Counted from the stretch's first letter, positions 1 to 9,868 are shown. The stretch is DNA of 64,000 nucleotides from Ichthyenterobacterium magnum (GCF_003610635.1 NZ_RAQJ01000006.1:102391-166390); one strand, 5' to 3'. The notes: generated from the letters alone by a model not told the origin. Made by a program: numbers and translations.

Positions 1-1140
1 GTAAAACACAACAGCAACATCTGCAGCATCTAAAGCACCTTTATACTCCTTTAAAAACTCAGCATTTAGGCTAGAATACGTATGCAACTCTAAACAAGCG
101 ACTAAAGTTCTATTTTTGTATTGCTCTTTTACGGCTTTGGTTGTTGCTTCAACCTTACTTGGTGAATGCGCAAAATCTTTATAAGCAACACTTGTTTTAC
201 TTTCGGCAATCTTTTCTAAACGTTTACTTGCTCCTTTAAATGTTGCAATGGCTTCGAAAAAATCGTCTTCATCAATTCCCATATGTTGACAAATCCACTT
301 TGCTCCTGCTAGATTATTTAAATTATGAGCACCAAAAACTTCAATTGGCAAAGGGCCTTCAGGAGTTTCTAATAAGGTTTGTCCGTTTTTAACTGTATAT
401 TCTGGAGTTTTATATGCAAGCTTTCTTATTGTATTTCCTGAAGCTTCTACTACGCGTTTTACTTCTAAATCTTCTTCGTTATAAGTAATGCTTCCACCAT
501 TAACAATAGAGTCTACAAAAATGCTAAACTGCTCTACATAATTTTCATAGGTAGGAAACACATTAATATGATCCCAAGCAATTCCACTTATTAATGCTAT
601 ATTGGGTTGGTATAAATGAAACTTTGGTCGTCTATCTATTGGCGAACTTAAATACTCATCGCCTTCAAGAACTATAAAATCATTATCTTCTGTAAGCTTT
701 ACCATAACATCAAAACCTTCTAATTGAGCGCCAACCATATAATCTACATCACGGTCATGATAATGCATTACATGCAATATCATAGACGTAATCGTTGTTT
801 TACCATGACTTCCTCCTATTACAACACGCGTTTTGTGTTTAGATTGCTCATATAAAAACTCTGGATAACTATATATTTTTAAACCTAAGTCTTGTGCTTT
901 TATAAGCTCTGGGTTATCAGCTTTTGCATGCATCCCTAAAACAATAGCATCTAAATTTGAAGTAATTTTTTCTGGGAACCAACCAAACGTTTCAGGCAAT
1001 AAACCTTTAGCATCTAATCTAGATTTTGAAGGCTCAAAAATAGTGTCGTCACTACCTGTTACTTTATATCCTTTATTATGCAATGCTAAAGCTAGATTGT
1101 GCATTGCAGATCCACCAATAGCTATAAAATGTACGTTCAT
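1..1140 (-). CDS. mpl: UDP-N-acetylmuramate:tripeptide ligase (Mpl), 3' end cut by window edge
   Basis: Reading the minus strand from the ATG at 1140 gives 380 open codons running off the left edge, so the C-terminus (roughly 70 residues by family length) is missing. The protein starts MNVHFIAIGGSAMHNLALAL, the Rossmann-like Mur ligase N-terminus, and carries the ATP P-loop GGSHGKTT near residue 110, then LEGDEYLSSP and GAHNLNN, all typical of Mpl rather than MurC. Mpl re-attaches the recycled tripeptide L-Ala-gamma-D-Glu-mDAP to UDP-MurNAc in the cytoplasm. AnmK further along the window serves the same recycling pathway. MurC is the main alternative, but the short N-terminus and sequence around the P-loop favour Mpl. 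Confidence 0.88.
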   Translation of the reverse strand, partial: MNVHFIAIGGSAMHNLALALHNKGYKVTGSDDTIFEPSKSRLDAKGLLPETFGWFPEKITSNLDAIVLGMHAKADNPELIKAQDLGLKIYSYPEFLYEQSKHKTRVVIGGSHGKTTITSMILHVMHYHDRDVDYMVGAQLEGFDVMVKLTEDNDFIVLEGDEYLSSPIDRRPKFHLYQPNIALISGIAWDHINVFPTYENYVEQFSIFVDSIVNGGSITYNEEDLEVKRVVEASGNTIRKLAYKTPEYTVKNGQTLLETPEGPLPIEVFGAHNLNNLAGAKWICQHMGIDEDDFFEAIATFKGASKRLEKIAESKTSVAYKDFAHSPSKVEATTKAVKEQYKNRTLVACLELHTYSSLNAEFLKEYKGALDAADVAVVFY

Positions 1141-1216
1141 AAACTTAGTTTAAAAATGTAAATATAAGCATTGAAGTTGTAAGAAATACTATTGAAATTA
1201 GAAGTTTGTATAGCTT

Positions 1217-2170
1217 TTATAATTTCAAAATTTTATCTTTTTCTGATGCGAAAGTTTTGATTTTTGGCAACTCAGTTATTGCCAAATCAATATGCTTTAA
1301 TGCTTCTGTTTTATTACCTCTATGTTTATAAATTTGAGCTAATCTATAATTAGCCCAAGCTTTTGGCACACCATCTGCTGCCGAATAATTTTTAAGATAT
1401 ATATGCAAGCACTGTTCTCCTTTTTGAAGCTCAACATTATATTCTGCTGCCACCTTTCCTATTTGGTAATGTAACGCATTGCGTTTATGTTTTTGATGCG
1501 CATTTTCAATATTTGCTATAGCTTTTTCTGGTTGATTTTGAGTTTGGTAAAACGCAGTAAGTTTCTCAAAACAGGTTAACGAACCACCTTCTTCAATACC
1601 TAACTTATAAAACTTCTCTGCTAGTTTGGGTTCATCATCATACTCATAAATATAACCTTTGGCTAAATACCCATCTACCTTAGAGAGCTGCTCCAACTCA
1701 TTAGCGTATTTAAAAGATTTCTTTTTGCTTCCTCCAATAATGCCTGGTAATTGCATATATAATTCCACTAAAGCCCAACGTGTATCGATATGATTTGAAT
1801 CTAATTCGGCAGCTTTTAAAAATGCGTTTTTTACATCACCAATAATGCCTAAAGCTTTTATTTTACTAACAGACAAGGCTTTCATACCCAAAGCACCTCC
1901 ATATTTATAATGGTAATTCGCTGTATTTGGTTGTCTTTTCACTAGCAACTTATATTGCTCAATGGCTTTATCCCATTTTTTTTGATGCCCATATGTATCG
2001 CCCAATAATTCAATACCTTTTAAATTATCTGGATGTTCATCTACAAAATTTTGCATAAATAATTCAGCCTTTGCAAAATGTTTGTCAAAAATAAGTTGTT
2101 CTGCCTTTTTTAAATCTGATTGGCTAAAAACAACCATTGGAACCATTAAAAAGAAAACTAATACCTTCAT
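1217..2170 (-). CDS. Secreted tetratricopeptide-repeat protein
   Basis: The 317-residue protein begins with a signal peptide (about residues 1-17, ending VVFSQS with no lipobox Cys), so it is periplasmic. The rest is helical repeats of TPR type, clearest at residues 20-90 (LKKAEQLIFDKHFAKAELF, then KGIELLGDTYGHQKKWDKAI) and again near the C-terminus (NYRLAQIYKHRGNKTEALKH). TPRs are protein-binding scaffolds, so no enzymatic role is implied. It lies downstream of mpl on the other side of a 76-nt gap and upstream of nothing on its strand. The exact partner is not visible from the sequence. Confidence 0.75.
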   Translation of the reverse strand: MKVLVFFLMVPMVVFSQSDLKKAEQLIFDKHFAKAELFMQNFVDEHPDNLKGIELLGDTYGHQKKWDKAIEQYKLLVKRQPNTANYHYKYGGALGMKALSVSKIKALGIIGDVKNAFLKAAELDSNHIDTRWALVELYMQLPGIIGGSKKKSFKYANELEQLSKVDGYLAKGYIYEYDDEPKLAEKFYKLGIEEGGSLTCFEKLTAFYQTQNQPEKAIANIENAHQKHKRNALHYQIGKVAAEYNVELQKGEQCLHIYLKNYSAADGVPKAWANYRLAQIYKHRGNKTEALKHIDLAITELPKIKTFASEKDKILKL

Positions 2171-2486
2171 TTATATTCTGTCGAAAGCGTAAAAATAAAC
2201 TTTCATTAGCAAAACCACTGTTTTTTTTAAAGGTCACATATCAATTTTCATTTATTAGATAATTTCAAATTATTATTAAAAACAGACTTCCTTTTAACTA
2301 TTTAATTGGCTAACTTCACTCATTGAAAAGTACCTATTACTCAATAGCTGTTTTTTTGGAACAGCTTTTGAAGTTATCATTGTGATAATTATATAATATG
2401 AAACATTCTTAACCAAGGCTTAATCACTCTATAAAATGGTTAAATGAATGTTCCATGTGACTATTGAAAACAATAAATAACAACAC
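2171..2486. other. 316-nt intergenic region with two hairpins between divergent genes
   Basis: No gene is seen here. Two inverted repeats stand out: a perfect 7-bp stem AGCTGTT/AACAGCT at 2346-2366 with a 7-nt loop followed by TTTT, and an imperfect pair AACATTCTTAACC (from 2403) with GGTTAAATGAATGTT (ending about 2454), 23 nt apart, close upstream of the alpha-2-macroglobulin start. No exact TAnnTTTG box is present, so the promoter of the large plus-strand gene is not identified. The second repeat is in a position where an operator or a 5' UTR structure would act. Confidence 0.4.
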
Positions 2487-5400
2487 ATGAAAAACATACT
2501 GTCTATACTAATGATTATTCTTTTTGCAAACCTCTCACAAGCTCAAAACAGCAATTACACTAAATTGTGGAAATCTGTTGAACAACTTGAACAAGAAGGT
2601 TTACCTAAATCTGCTTTAAAAATTGTAGAGCAAATTAGTCTGCAAGCAAAAAAAGACAGCAATACACCTCAACATATTAAGAGTTTACTTTATAAAAGCA
2701 AATATGCTTTAACACTAGAAAAAGATGCGCAGTTAAAAATCATCAACGATTTTAAATCTGAAATCTCACAAAGCGAAGCTCCTACAAAAAACATATTAGA
2801 AAACCTACTAGCCAACTTGTACTGGCAATATTTTAATCAAAATAGATACAAATTTTATAATCGTACAAAAACTGAAAATAAAATAGATACTGAAGATTTT
2901 AGAACTTGGGATTTACAAACATTGTTTGATGAAATTAATATTCATTTTCAAAACTCATTAAATAACGGTTTAATTCTTAAACAAACATCATTAAACGATT
3001 ATAAAGCTATTATTAGTGAACAAAAAGACTCAAAACTTTATAGACCTACTTTGTTCGACTTATTAAGTTACAATGCTTTAGATTTTTATAAAACAGACGA
3101 AAATAGCATTACAAAACCTGCTTATAAATTTGAAATTGATGACCCTAAGTTTTTAAGTGATTATAATACATTTTCAAATTTAAGCATTGAATCTAAAGAC
3201 AGTACATCGTTACAATTACGGGCTTTAAAAATTTATCAAAATTTAATTAAGTTTCATTTAAAGGATAAAACTAAAAAAGCCTTAGTAGATGCTGACATTA
3301 AACGTTTAAAATTTGTTTTGCAACATGCTACATTTAGCGACAAGGAATCGCTTTTATTACAAACATTAAAAAATGAAAGTGACCTCTTTAACGGAAATTC
3401 ACTATCTACTCTATATGATTTTGAAATTGCTAATATTTACTATCAACAAGGTTCTGCTTATAATCCAAAAACTAAAACTGATGTCCGTTGGAAAATAAAA
3501 GATGCTTTAGAGCTTTGTGAAACAGTAATAAAACAATTCCCAAAAAGTAAAGGCGCAGAAAAATGTGCTGCTTTAAAGTCTCAAATCTTACAATATAGCG
3601 TCAATATTGTTTCAGAAAACATAATTCCAATTCAAGATTATAGTCGGCTATTAATTAATTATAAAAATATTGACGAGTTAAACTTTAAACTCTTTAAGGT
3701 TAATACAAATGAGATTAACAAGTTTAATAAGGCTTATAGGTCTGACCAAAAACTAGACTTTTTTAAAAATAAAAGACCTGTTGATCAATGGAGTTCGACA
3801 CTTAAAAACGAAAGTGATTACCAAAGGCATAGTACAGAGATTATAGTACCAAAACTAAACAATGGTAGTTATATTATTTTGGCGCAGGTCAATACAGACC
3901 ATAATATTTTTGCAACGCAAATTATACAAGTCACTAATCTGGCCATTGTAGAAAAAACTACAGACGACAAACTTGCATATCAGGTTATTGATAGAAATAA
4001 CGGAAAACCTGTTTTTGGTGCTTCGGTAACCATAAAGTTTCAAAATAAGTATAACGGAAGTTTCATTTCTAAAAACCTAACATCAAACAAACAAGGTGAA
4101 GTTGGTTTAGCAAAAACCGAAAAAAGATACATTAACCTAACAATTAATGTTTCGTATGAAGGAGACAAGGCTTACTTCGGAAAATACCACGTCAACAATT
4201 ATGGCAGACATGATTTAGATGAAGACAAAGAAACACATCAAAACTTTCTTTTTACAGACAGAAGCATTTACAGACCAGGACAAACGGTTTACTTTAAAGG
4301 CATAGCAATGACTACTAAAGATGATAAATCTGAAGTGTTTGCTAATAAAGGCACAAAGGTTAGACTATTTAATGCAAATGGAGAAACTATAAACGAAATC
4401 TTATTAAAAACGAATGAATTTGGCTCAGTAGCAGGAGAATTTATACTACCAAATGATGGTTTAAATGGTCAGTATTATATTGATTTTTTTGCAGGCAGAT
4501 ATTCGTATGCATATTTTTCTGTTGAAGAATATAAACGTCCAAAATTTGAAACCAAATTTGATCCAATAACTGAAACCTTTAAAATTAACGACTCTATAAC
4601 CGTTAAAGGACAAGCATTAGCATACGCAGGAAGTAATATTACAGATGCCAAAGTTGTATATCGTGTAAAACGAAACGTACAATATCCTCAATGGTATTAT
4701 TGGTACAGACCTTGGTTTAATAGCGAGCCTCAAGAAATCACACATGGCGAAAGCATTACCAATGAAAAAGGTGAATTTGAAATTACTTTTAAAGCCATTC
4801 CTGATGAAAGTGTTGACAAAAGCAGCTTGCCTGTTTTCAATTATGAAATTACAGCAGATGTTACCGATTTAAATGGTGAAACTAGAAGCGCAACAACCAT
4901 TGTTAATGTTGGTTATCATGCACTAATAGCAACTGTAACTATAAACAGTAAACTTGATAAGGCTAAAAAAGATAACCTATTAAAAATTGATACTAAAAAC
5001 TTAAATGGTGAATTTGTTCCTGCAAAAGGAACACTTAAAATTTACAAATTAGAAGCGCCAACAAAGGTGTTTCGCCCAAGACCTTGGAACGCTCCAGACT
5101 ACCAAGTAATTACAAAGGATGAATTCAATTCTAAGTTTCCTCATGACAGCTACTCAGATGCATCTGATAGTAATTCATGGGAAAAAGGAGAACTTGTTCT
5201 TTACGAAACTTTTGATACAGAAATTTCAAAAGAAGTAAAACTAGGCAACATTAAAAAATGGAATTCTGGTCAATATGTTATTCTTTTAGAGAGCAAAGAC
5301 AAATTTGGTCAAACCGTTAAAGATGAAGCAAAAACCACATTATATAGTGATAATGATAAAACAATTGCAGATAATCAATTATTTAGCGTTACCACAGATA

Positions 5401-8400
5401 AAGATTCGTATGCTGCTAACCAAAATGTTTTGGTTACAGTAGCTTCTGCTGCCAAAGATGTAACTGTGACTTTAGATATTGAGAAAGACCACAAGATAAT
5501 TAAAACTTATATCATTCCGTTAAGTAATAACAAAAAGACAATTGCTATTCCTGTGACTAAAGAAGATATTGGTGGCTTTGCAGTACATTATAGTTTTGCT
5601 ACTTTTAATAGCTTTCAAAGTTCATCAATACCAGTTGTTGTGCCTTATCCAAAATCTGATTTAGAGATAGAAACTTTAACCTTTAGAGATAAGTTACAAC
5701 CAGGGCAAGATGAGACTTGGAACTTTAAAATTAAAGGCCCAAAAGGTGATAAAGTAAGTGCAGAGTTATTGGCAAGTATGTATGATGCTTCTTTAGACCA
5801 ATTTAAACTACATGCTTGGACTTTTAATCCAATACAGCAACCAAACTATTACTCGTATAACCATAGAAATGCAGCACATAGTTTTGGCACAAAAAGCTTT
5901 AGAGTTTTTAACTTAAAAAACATATATAAAAATTATGAGCAACAAGCTTATGACCACATTAACTGGTTTGGTTTTTATTTTGGAAATGGAAATAGATACC
6001 TAATGAGAAGTAAAGCTGCTAGTGTTGTTCAAATAGTGGAAGAATCTGAAGCTTTAAATGATGAAGTTGTTGAGGCTCTTCAAGGGCAAGTAGCAGGCTT
6101 AAATATAACTACAGGTTCAGGCCAACCAGAAGCAGATTCTACTATAATTTTAAGAGGAACTGGGGCAATTAATGGTAATATTGAGCCTTTGTTTGTTATT
6201 GATGGTGTTTTGGTTGACCAAACCACCTTTAAAAATATAAACCCAGATGATATTGTTGAATATAAAATCTTAAAAAATAGTGAAGCTACTACTCTTTATG
6301 GTAAAAAAGGAAAGAATGGAGTTATTATTATAACGACAAAGAATAATCAAAATAAACTATCACAAATTAAGCTAAGAAAAAACCTTCAAGAAACATCATT
6401 TTTCTTTCCGCAATTACAAACAGATGCAGAAGGCAATGTAAGCTTTAGTTTTACAACACCTGAAGCATTAACCAGATGGAAGCTACAACTTTTAGCGCAT
6501 ACAAAAACTTTAGAAAGTGCTGTTACGAGTTTAGAAACTGTTACGCAAAAAGAATTAATGGTTATCCCAAATGCACCTCGTTTTTTACGTCAAGGTGATA
6601 TCATTAGCCTTAGTACGAAAATTGCAAACTTAACAGATACAGCATTATCTGGAGAAGCAAAATTAATACTTACAGATGCTGTTTCTGGTGAAGACATTAC
6701 TCAAAAATTAGAAGTGCTACCAACAACTGAGCACGCAAAATTTACAGTTAATGCCAAAGGCAATACACAAGTATCATGGACATTAAAAATTCCAGATAAT
6801 GTAAATGCTGTTCAATACAAAGTTATTGCAAAAGCAGGAGATTTTAGTGATGGTGAGCAAAACGCAATGCCAGTACTTACCAACAGAATGTTGGTTACCG
6901 AGACGCTTCCTATGTGGATTAAAAGTAATGAAATAAGAACATTTACGTTAGACAAATTGGCTTCGACAGGCTCAGCCAACGCTTCAAAAACCTTAAAACA
7001 TCATAAGTTAACACTTGAGATGACCTCTAATCCCGCTTGGTATGCTGTACAGGCTTTACCATACTTAATGGAGTATCCTTATGATTGTAATGAACAAACT
7101 TTTTCTCGTTATTATGCCAATGCATTAGCTAGTCATATTACAAATAGTAATCCAAGAATTCAAGAGGTGTTTAATCAATGGAAATCTCAAGATACTTCGA
7201 CAGGCTCAGCAACAGCACTTATTTCTAACTTAGAAAAAAATGAAGAATTAAAATCAATCTTAATTCAAGAAACACCTTGGTTACGTGATGCTCAAAGTGA
7301 AACAGAGCAGAAAAAACGAATTGCTTTATTATTTGATTTAAACAAAATGAATAACGAATTGAAATCTGCGAAACAAAAACTCAAAAGCAATCAGATGGCT
7401 AATGGTGCTTGGGCTTGGTTTAAAGGTGGTCGAGAAAACCGTTACATCACACAACACATTATTACAGGTTTTGGACATCTTAAACAACTTAATGTTTCTT
7501 CAAACGAAACAGAATCGCTAATGATACATAAAGCAATCTATTATCTAGACGCTCAATTTGTACAAGAGTATAAAAACATTAAAAAATATAATAAAGATGC
7601 AGATTTAAATAAAGACCATTTAAGCTACACACAATTGCATTATTTATATATGAGAAGCTTCTTTCCAGAACTTAAAAAATCTAAAGAAGTAGAACTAATT
7701 ACAAAGTATTATCACACTCAAATTCAGAAGTATTGGTTAAGTCGTTCGCTATATGCAAAAGGGTTAATGGCATTGGTGACTAATAGAATAGATGATAATA
7801 AAACAGCTTCAAAAATTTTAAACTCTTTACGAGAAAACAGTATCACTAATGAAGAATTAGGTATGTATTGGAAATCTAATTCCGCATCATGGTATTGGTA
7901 TCAAGCACCTATTGAAACCCAAGCATTACTTATAGAAGCATTTGCTGAAATTGAAAATGATACAGAAACGATTGATAATTTAAAGATTTGGTTACTAAAG
8001 AACAAGCAAACCAATCGTTGGAAAACGACCAAGGCTACTACTGAAGCTGTGTATGCATTATTACTTCAAGGAAGTGATTGGTTAAGTGTTACAGAAATGG
8101 TTGATGTTGTTTTAGGAGGAAAAACTATTTCTCCAAATACATTAGAACATGTAAAAGCTGAAGCAGGAACTGGTTATTACAAAACCTCTTGGAATGCTCA
8201 AGAAATACAACCTGAAATGGCTGAAGTAACACTTACTAAAAAAGGAAAAGGCATCGCTTGGGGAAGTTTATATTGGCAATATTTTGAAGATTTAGATAAA
8301 ATAACTTCGGCAGAAACACCTTTACAGTTAAAGAAGAAACTATTCTTAAAAACCAATACAGGTACTGGTGAAGAGCTTTCTGAAATCACATCTGAAACTC

Positions 8401-8738
8401 ATTTAAAAATTGGTGATTTAGTTAGAGTACGCATAGAATTACAAAGTGACAGAAATATGGAGTTTATACATATGAAAGATATGCGAGCTGCAGGACTAGA
8501 ACCTATTAATGTAATTTCTAAATACAAATGGCAAGATGGTTTGGGCTATTATGAAAGTACCAAAGATGCATCAACAAATTTCTTTTTCGATAATTTACCA
8601 AAAGGTGTTTATGTGTTTGAATATGACTTAAGAGTGAATAATGCTGGAGATATGAGCAATGGCATAACTACCATTCAAAGCATGTATGCGCCAGAATTTA
8701 GTAGTCATAGCGAAGGTGTAAGAATTAATGTAGACTAA
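2487..8738 (+). CDS. Alpha-2-macroglobulin family protein with thioester and inserted TonB receptor plug domain
   Basis: This 2083-residue secreted protein has a type I signal peptide (residues 1-19, ANLSQAQ) and no lipobox. Macroglobulin-type beta domains occupy the middle (RSIYRPGQTVYFKG near residue 595 is the typical MG2 motif). Residues about 1179-1285 form a SusC/RagA-type TonB plug: LQGQVAGLNITTGSGQPEAD, then ILRGTG, FVIDGV and GVIIITTKN. The A2M domain follows directly (FFFPQLQTDAEG). The thioester motif CNEQ is at C1534-Q1537, followed by an alpha-toroid thioester domain. Such proteins trap proteases or bind attackers covalently at the cell surface. No beta-barrel follows the plug, so it is not a transporter. 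The gene contains two in-frame copies of a dispersed repeat arm at about 6960 and 7197. Confidence 0.9.
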   Translation: MKNILSILMIILFANLSQAQNSNYTKLWKSVEQLEQEGLPKSALKIVEQISLQAKKDSNTPQHIKSLLYKSKYALTLEKDAQLKIINDFKSEISQSEAPTKNILENLLANLYWQYFNQNRYKFYNRTKTENKIDTEDFRTWDLQTLFDEINIHFQNSLNNGLILKQTSLNDYKAIISEQKDSKLYRPTLFDLLSYNALDFYKTDENSITKPAYKFEIDDPKFLSDYNTFSNLSIESKDSTSLQLRALKIYQNLIKFHLKDKTKKALVDADIKRLKFVLQHATFSDKESLLLQTLKNESDLFNGNSLSTLYDFEIANIYYQQGSAYNPKTKTDVRWKIKDALELCETVIKQFPKSKGAEKCAALKSQILQYSVNIVSENIIPIQDYSRLLINYKNIDELNFKLFKVNTNEINKFNKAYRSDQKLDFFKNKRPVDQWSSTLKNESDYQRHSTEIIVPKLNNGSYIILAQVNTDHNIFATQIIQVTNLAIVEKTTDDKLAYQVIDRNNGKPVFGASVTIKFQNKYNGSFISKNLTSNKQGEVGLAKTEKRYINLTINVSYEGDKAYFGKYHVNNYGRHDLDEDKETHQNFLFTDRSIYRPGQTVYFKGIAMTTKDDKSEVFANKGTKVRLFNANGETINEILLKTNEFGSVAGEFILPNDGLNGQYYIDFFAGRYSYAYFSVEEYKRPKFETKFDPITETFKINDSITVKGQALAYAGSNITDAKVVYRVKRNVQYPQWYYWYRPWFNSEPQEITHGESITNEKGEFEITFKAIPDESVDKSSLPVFNYEITADVTDLNGETRSATTIVNVGYHALIATVTINSKLDKAKKDNLLKIDTKNLNGEFVPAKGTLKIYKLEAPTKVFRPRPWNAPDYQVITKDEFNSKFPHDSYSDASDSNSWEKGELVLYETFDTEISKEVKLGNIKKWNSGQYVILLESKDKFGQTVKDEAKTTLYSDNDKTIADNQLFSVTTDKDSYAANQNVLVTVASAAKDVTVTLDIEKDHKIIKTYIIPLSNNKKTIAIPVTKEDIGGFAVHYSFATFNSFQSSSIPVVVPYPKSDLEIETLTFRDKLQPGQDETWNFKIKGPKGDKVSAELLASMYDASLDQFKLHAWTFNPIQQPNYYSYNHRNAAHSFGTKSFRVFNLKNIYKNYEQQAYDHINWFGFYFGNGNRYLMRSKAASVVQIVEESEALNDEVVEALQGQVAGLNITTGSGQPEADSTIILRGTGAINGNIEPLFVIDGVLVDQTTFKNINPDDIVEYKILKNSEATTLYGKKGKNGVIIITTKNNQNKLSQIKLRKNLQETSFFFPQLQTDAEGNVSFSFTTPEALTRWKLQLLAHTKTLESAVTSLETVTQKELMVIPNAPRFLRQGDIISLSTKIANLTDTALSGEAKLILTDAVSGEDITQKLEVLPTTEHAKFTVNAKGNTQVSWTLKIPDNVNAVQYKVIAKAGDFSDGEQNAMPVLTNRMLVTETLPMWIKSNEIRTFTLDKLASTGSANASKTLKHHKLTLEMTSNPAWYAVQALPYLMEYPYDCNEQTFSRYYANALASHITNSNPRIQEVFNQWKSQDTSTGSATALISNLEKNEELKSILIQETPWLRDAQSETEQKKRIALLFDLNKMNNELKSAKQKLKSNQMANGAWAWFKGGRENRYITQHIITGFGHLKQLNVSSNETESLMIHKAIYYLDAQFVQEYKNIKKYNKDADLNKDHLSYTQLHYLYMRSFFPELKKSKEVELITKYYHTQIQKYWLSRSLYAKGLMALVTNRIDDNKTASKILNSLRENSITNEELGMYWKSNSASWYWYQAPIETQALLIEAFAEIENDTETIDNLKIWLLKNKQTNRWKTTKATTEAVYALLLQGSDWLSVTEMVDVVLGGKTISPNTLEHVKAEAGTGYYKTSWNAQEIQPEMAEVTLTKKGKGIAWGSLYWQYFEDLDKITSAETPLQLKKKLFLKTNTGTGEELSEITSETHLKIGDLVRVRIELQSDRNMEFIHMKDMRAAGLEPINVISKYKWQDGLGYYESTKDASTNFFFDNLPKGVYVFEYDLRVNNAGDMSNGITTIQSMYAPEFSSHSEGVRINVD

Positions 8739-8834
8739 ATAATTGTTAGTAAGTCGTTTATAATCAATTTAAAACTTTAAAATTGAAGTATACTAATTTC
8801 TTAATTTAGGATTCTAACTAATACATATAACATT

Positions 8835-9206
8835 ATGAATTCAAAAGTTTTTATGATTGTAAGAATCCTTCTTGGAGTTTTTGTTCTCTTTTTTGGTTTA
8901 AATAAATTTTTCCATTTTATGGATATGGGCGAAATGTCTGAAGCGGCAGGAAATTATTTTGGTGCCTTAACTGCTACCAAAACTATAACTATGGTTGCTA
9001 TTGTTGAAATAATTGCTGGTTTAGCTTTAATATTAAACAAATATGGTGCTTTACTAGCATTAATTTTAATGAGCATCTCTGTAAATGCTGTATTATTTCA
9101 TGCTACTCTAGAGCCAGGAAGTATAGCTGGAGCAGCTATTTTACTAATTTTAAATATTGTTGTTCTTTATGGCTATAAAGACAAATACAAAAGTTTACTT
9201 AGTTAA
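8835..9206 (+). CDS. DoxX family inner-membrane protein
   Basis: The 123-residue protein has four hydrophobic segments (about residues 5-25, 45-68, 70-90 and 95-115), with the DoxX-like opening VRILLGVFVLFFGLNKFFHF. DoxX-type four-helix proteins are linked in other bacteria to quinone or thiol-redox functions, but the role of this subgroup is not established. It lies 96 nt after the alpha-2-macroglobulin gene on the same strand and may be read from its own weak promoter (TTG at 8783, TAATTTAG at 8802, one mismatch to TAnnTTTG). It ends facing the DUF4136 gene, with a palindromic repeat between them. Confidence 0.75.
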   Translation: MNSKVFMIVRILLGVFVLFFGLNKFFHFMDMGEMSEAAGNYFGALTATKTITMVAIVEIIAGLALILNKYGALLALILMSISVNAVLFHATLEPGSIAGAAILLILNIVVLYGYKDKYKSLLS

Positions 9207-9240
9207 CTTTTTAAGAAGAGTTATATAAAAATATGATAGC

Positions 9241-9330
9241 TGTCATTTTGAGCTTGGCTGAAAAATCTTAAACATCTATAAATAAAAAAAATCATTTATT
9301 TAAAATTCTTCACTTTCGTTCAGAATGACA
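9241..9330. repeat. Dispersed palindromic (REP-like) element, copy 1
   Basis: Left arm TGTCATTTTGAGCTTGGCTG continuing into AAAAATCTT, and right arm AAAATTCTTCACTTTCGTTC followed by AGAATGACA, are inverse copies of each other with several mismatches. The pattern matches the common Bacteroidetes intergenic repeat TGTCATTCTGAGCG...GAAGAATCT. It sits between the convergent DoxX and DUF4136 genes, where a transcribed hairpin could serve as a two-way terminator. Confidence 0.75.
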
Positions 9331-9352
9331 TTTATTAAAACTCCTTTTATTT

Positions 9353-9868
9353 CTATTTTGGAGGATATTTTGATAAGACTTTTTCTACTAAAGCCATAAA
9401 AACTGCTTCACGTTTTTCTGGTGTGGCATTTGGATTATACGAGTTTTCACTTACAGCTTGCCAGAACAAACTATTTTTGTTTTCGTCAACAAAATCGATA
9501 ATAATCTGACGACTGTGTTTAGATTGCCCTATAGGAATACCTACAGAAATTCCTCCGCCAATAGTTCTACCTCCACCACCAAGGCCAACTCCAACAGTAT
9601 TTCTTTGATTATTTTGAAATTCACTACTCTTTATATCTATTAAAAAATCTGGCGTTTCAGATAAACTAAATCCCTTTTGCTTAAGATTAGCGTTAAGCAC
9701 ATTAAATAATCGTTTTGTATCTAACTCACTCATACCAGTATTCATATCTGTATAATAATTATACGTTTTGTACTGTGTAAAATCTGTACCCTTTTCGTAA
9801 TCGTAATTAACGGTTGCACCGCATGACATTAGTAAAAGAGCAATAATGGTGATTTTTAAAATTTTCAT
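9353..9868 (-). CDS. DUF4136 domain lipoprotein
   Basis: The 171-residue product starts MKILKITIIALLLMSCGATV, a lipoprotein signal with Cys16. The body fits the DUF4136 family: YDYEKGTDFTQYKTYNY near residue 23, a glycine-rich strand region GVGLGGGGRTIGGGISVGIP near 92-112, and a C-terminal helix. The family is widespread in Gram-negatives and has no assigned function. It is likely an outer-membrane-anchored periplasmic protein. It follows the ion channel gene on the same strand after 35 nt, so the two may share a transcript. Confidence 0.82.
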   Translation of the reverse strand: MKILKITIIALLLMSCGATVNYDYEKGTDFTQYKTYNYYTDMNTGMSELDTKRLFNVLNANLKQKGFSLSETPDFLIDIKSSEFQNNQRNTVGVGLGGGGRTIGGGISVGIPIGQSKHSRQIIIDFVDENKNSLFWQAVSENSYNPNATPEKREAVFMALVEKVLSKYPPK

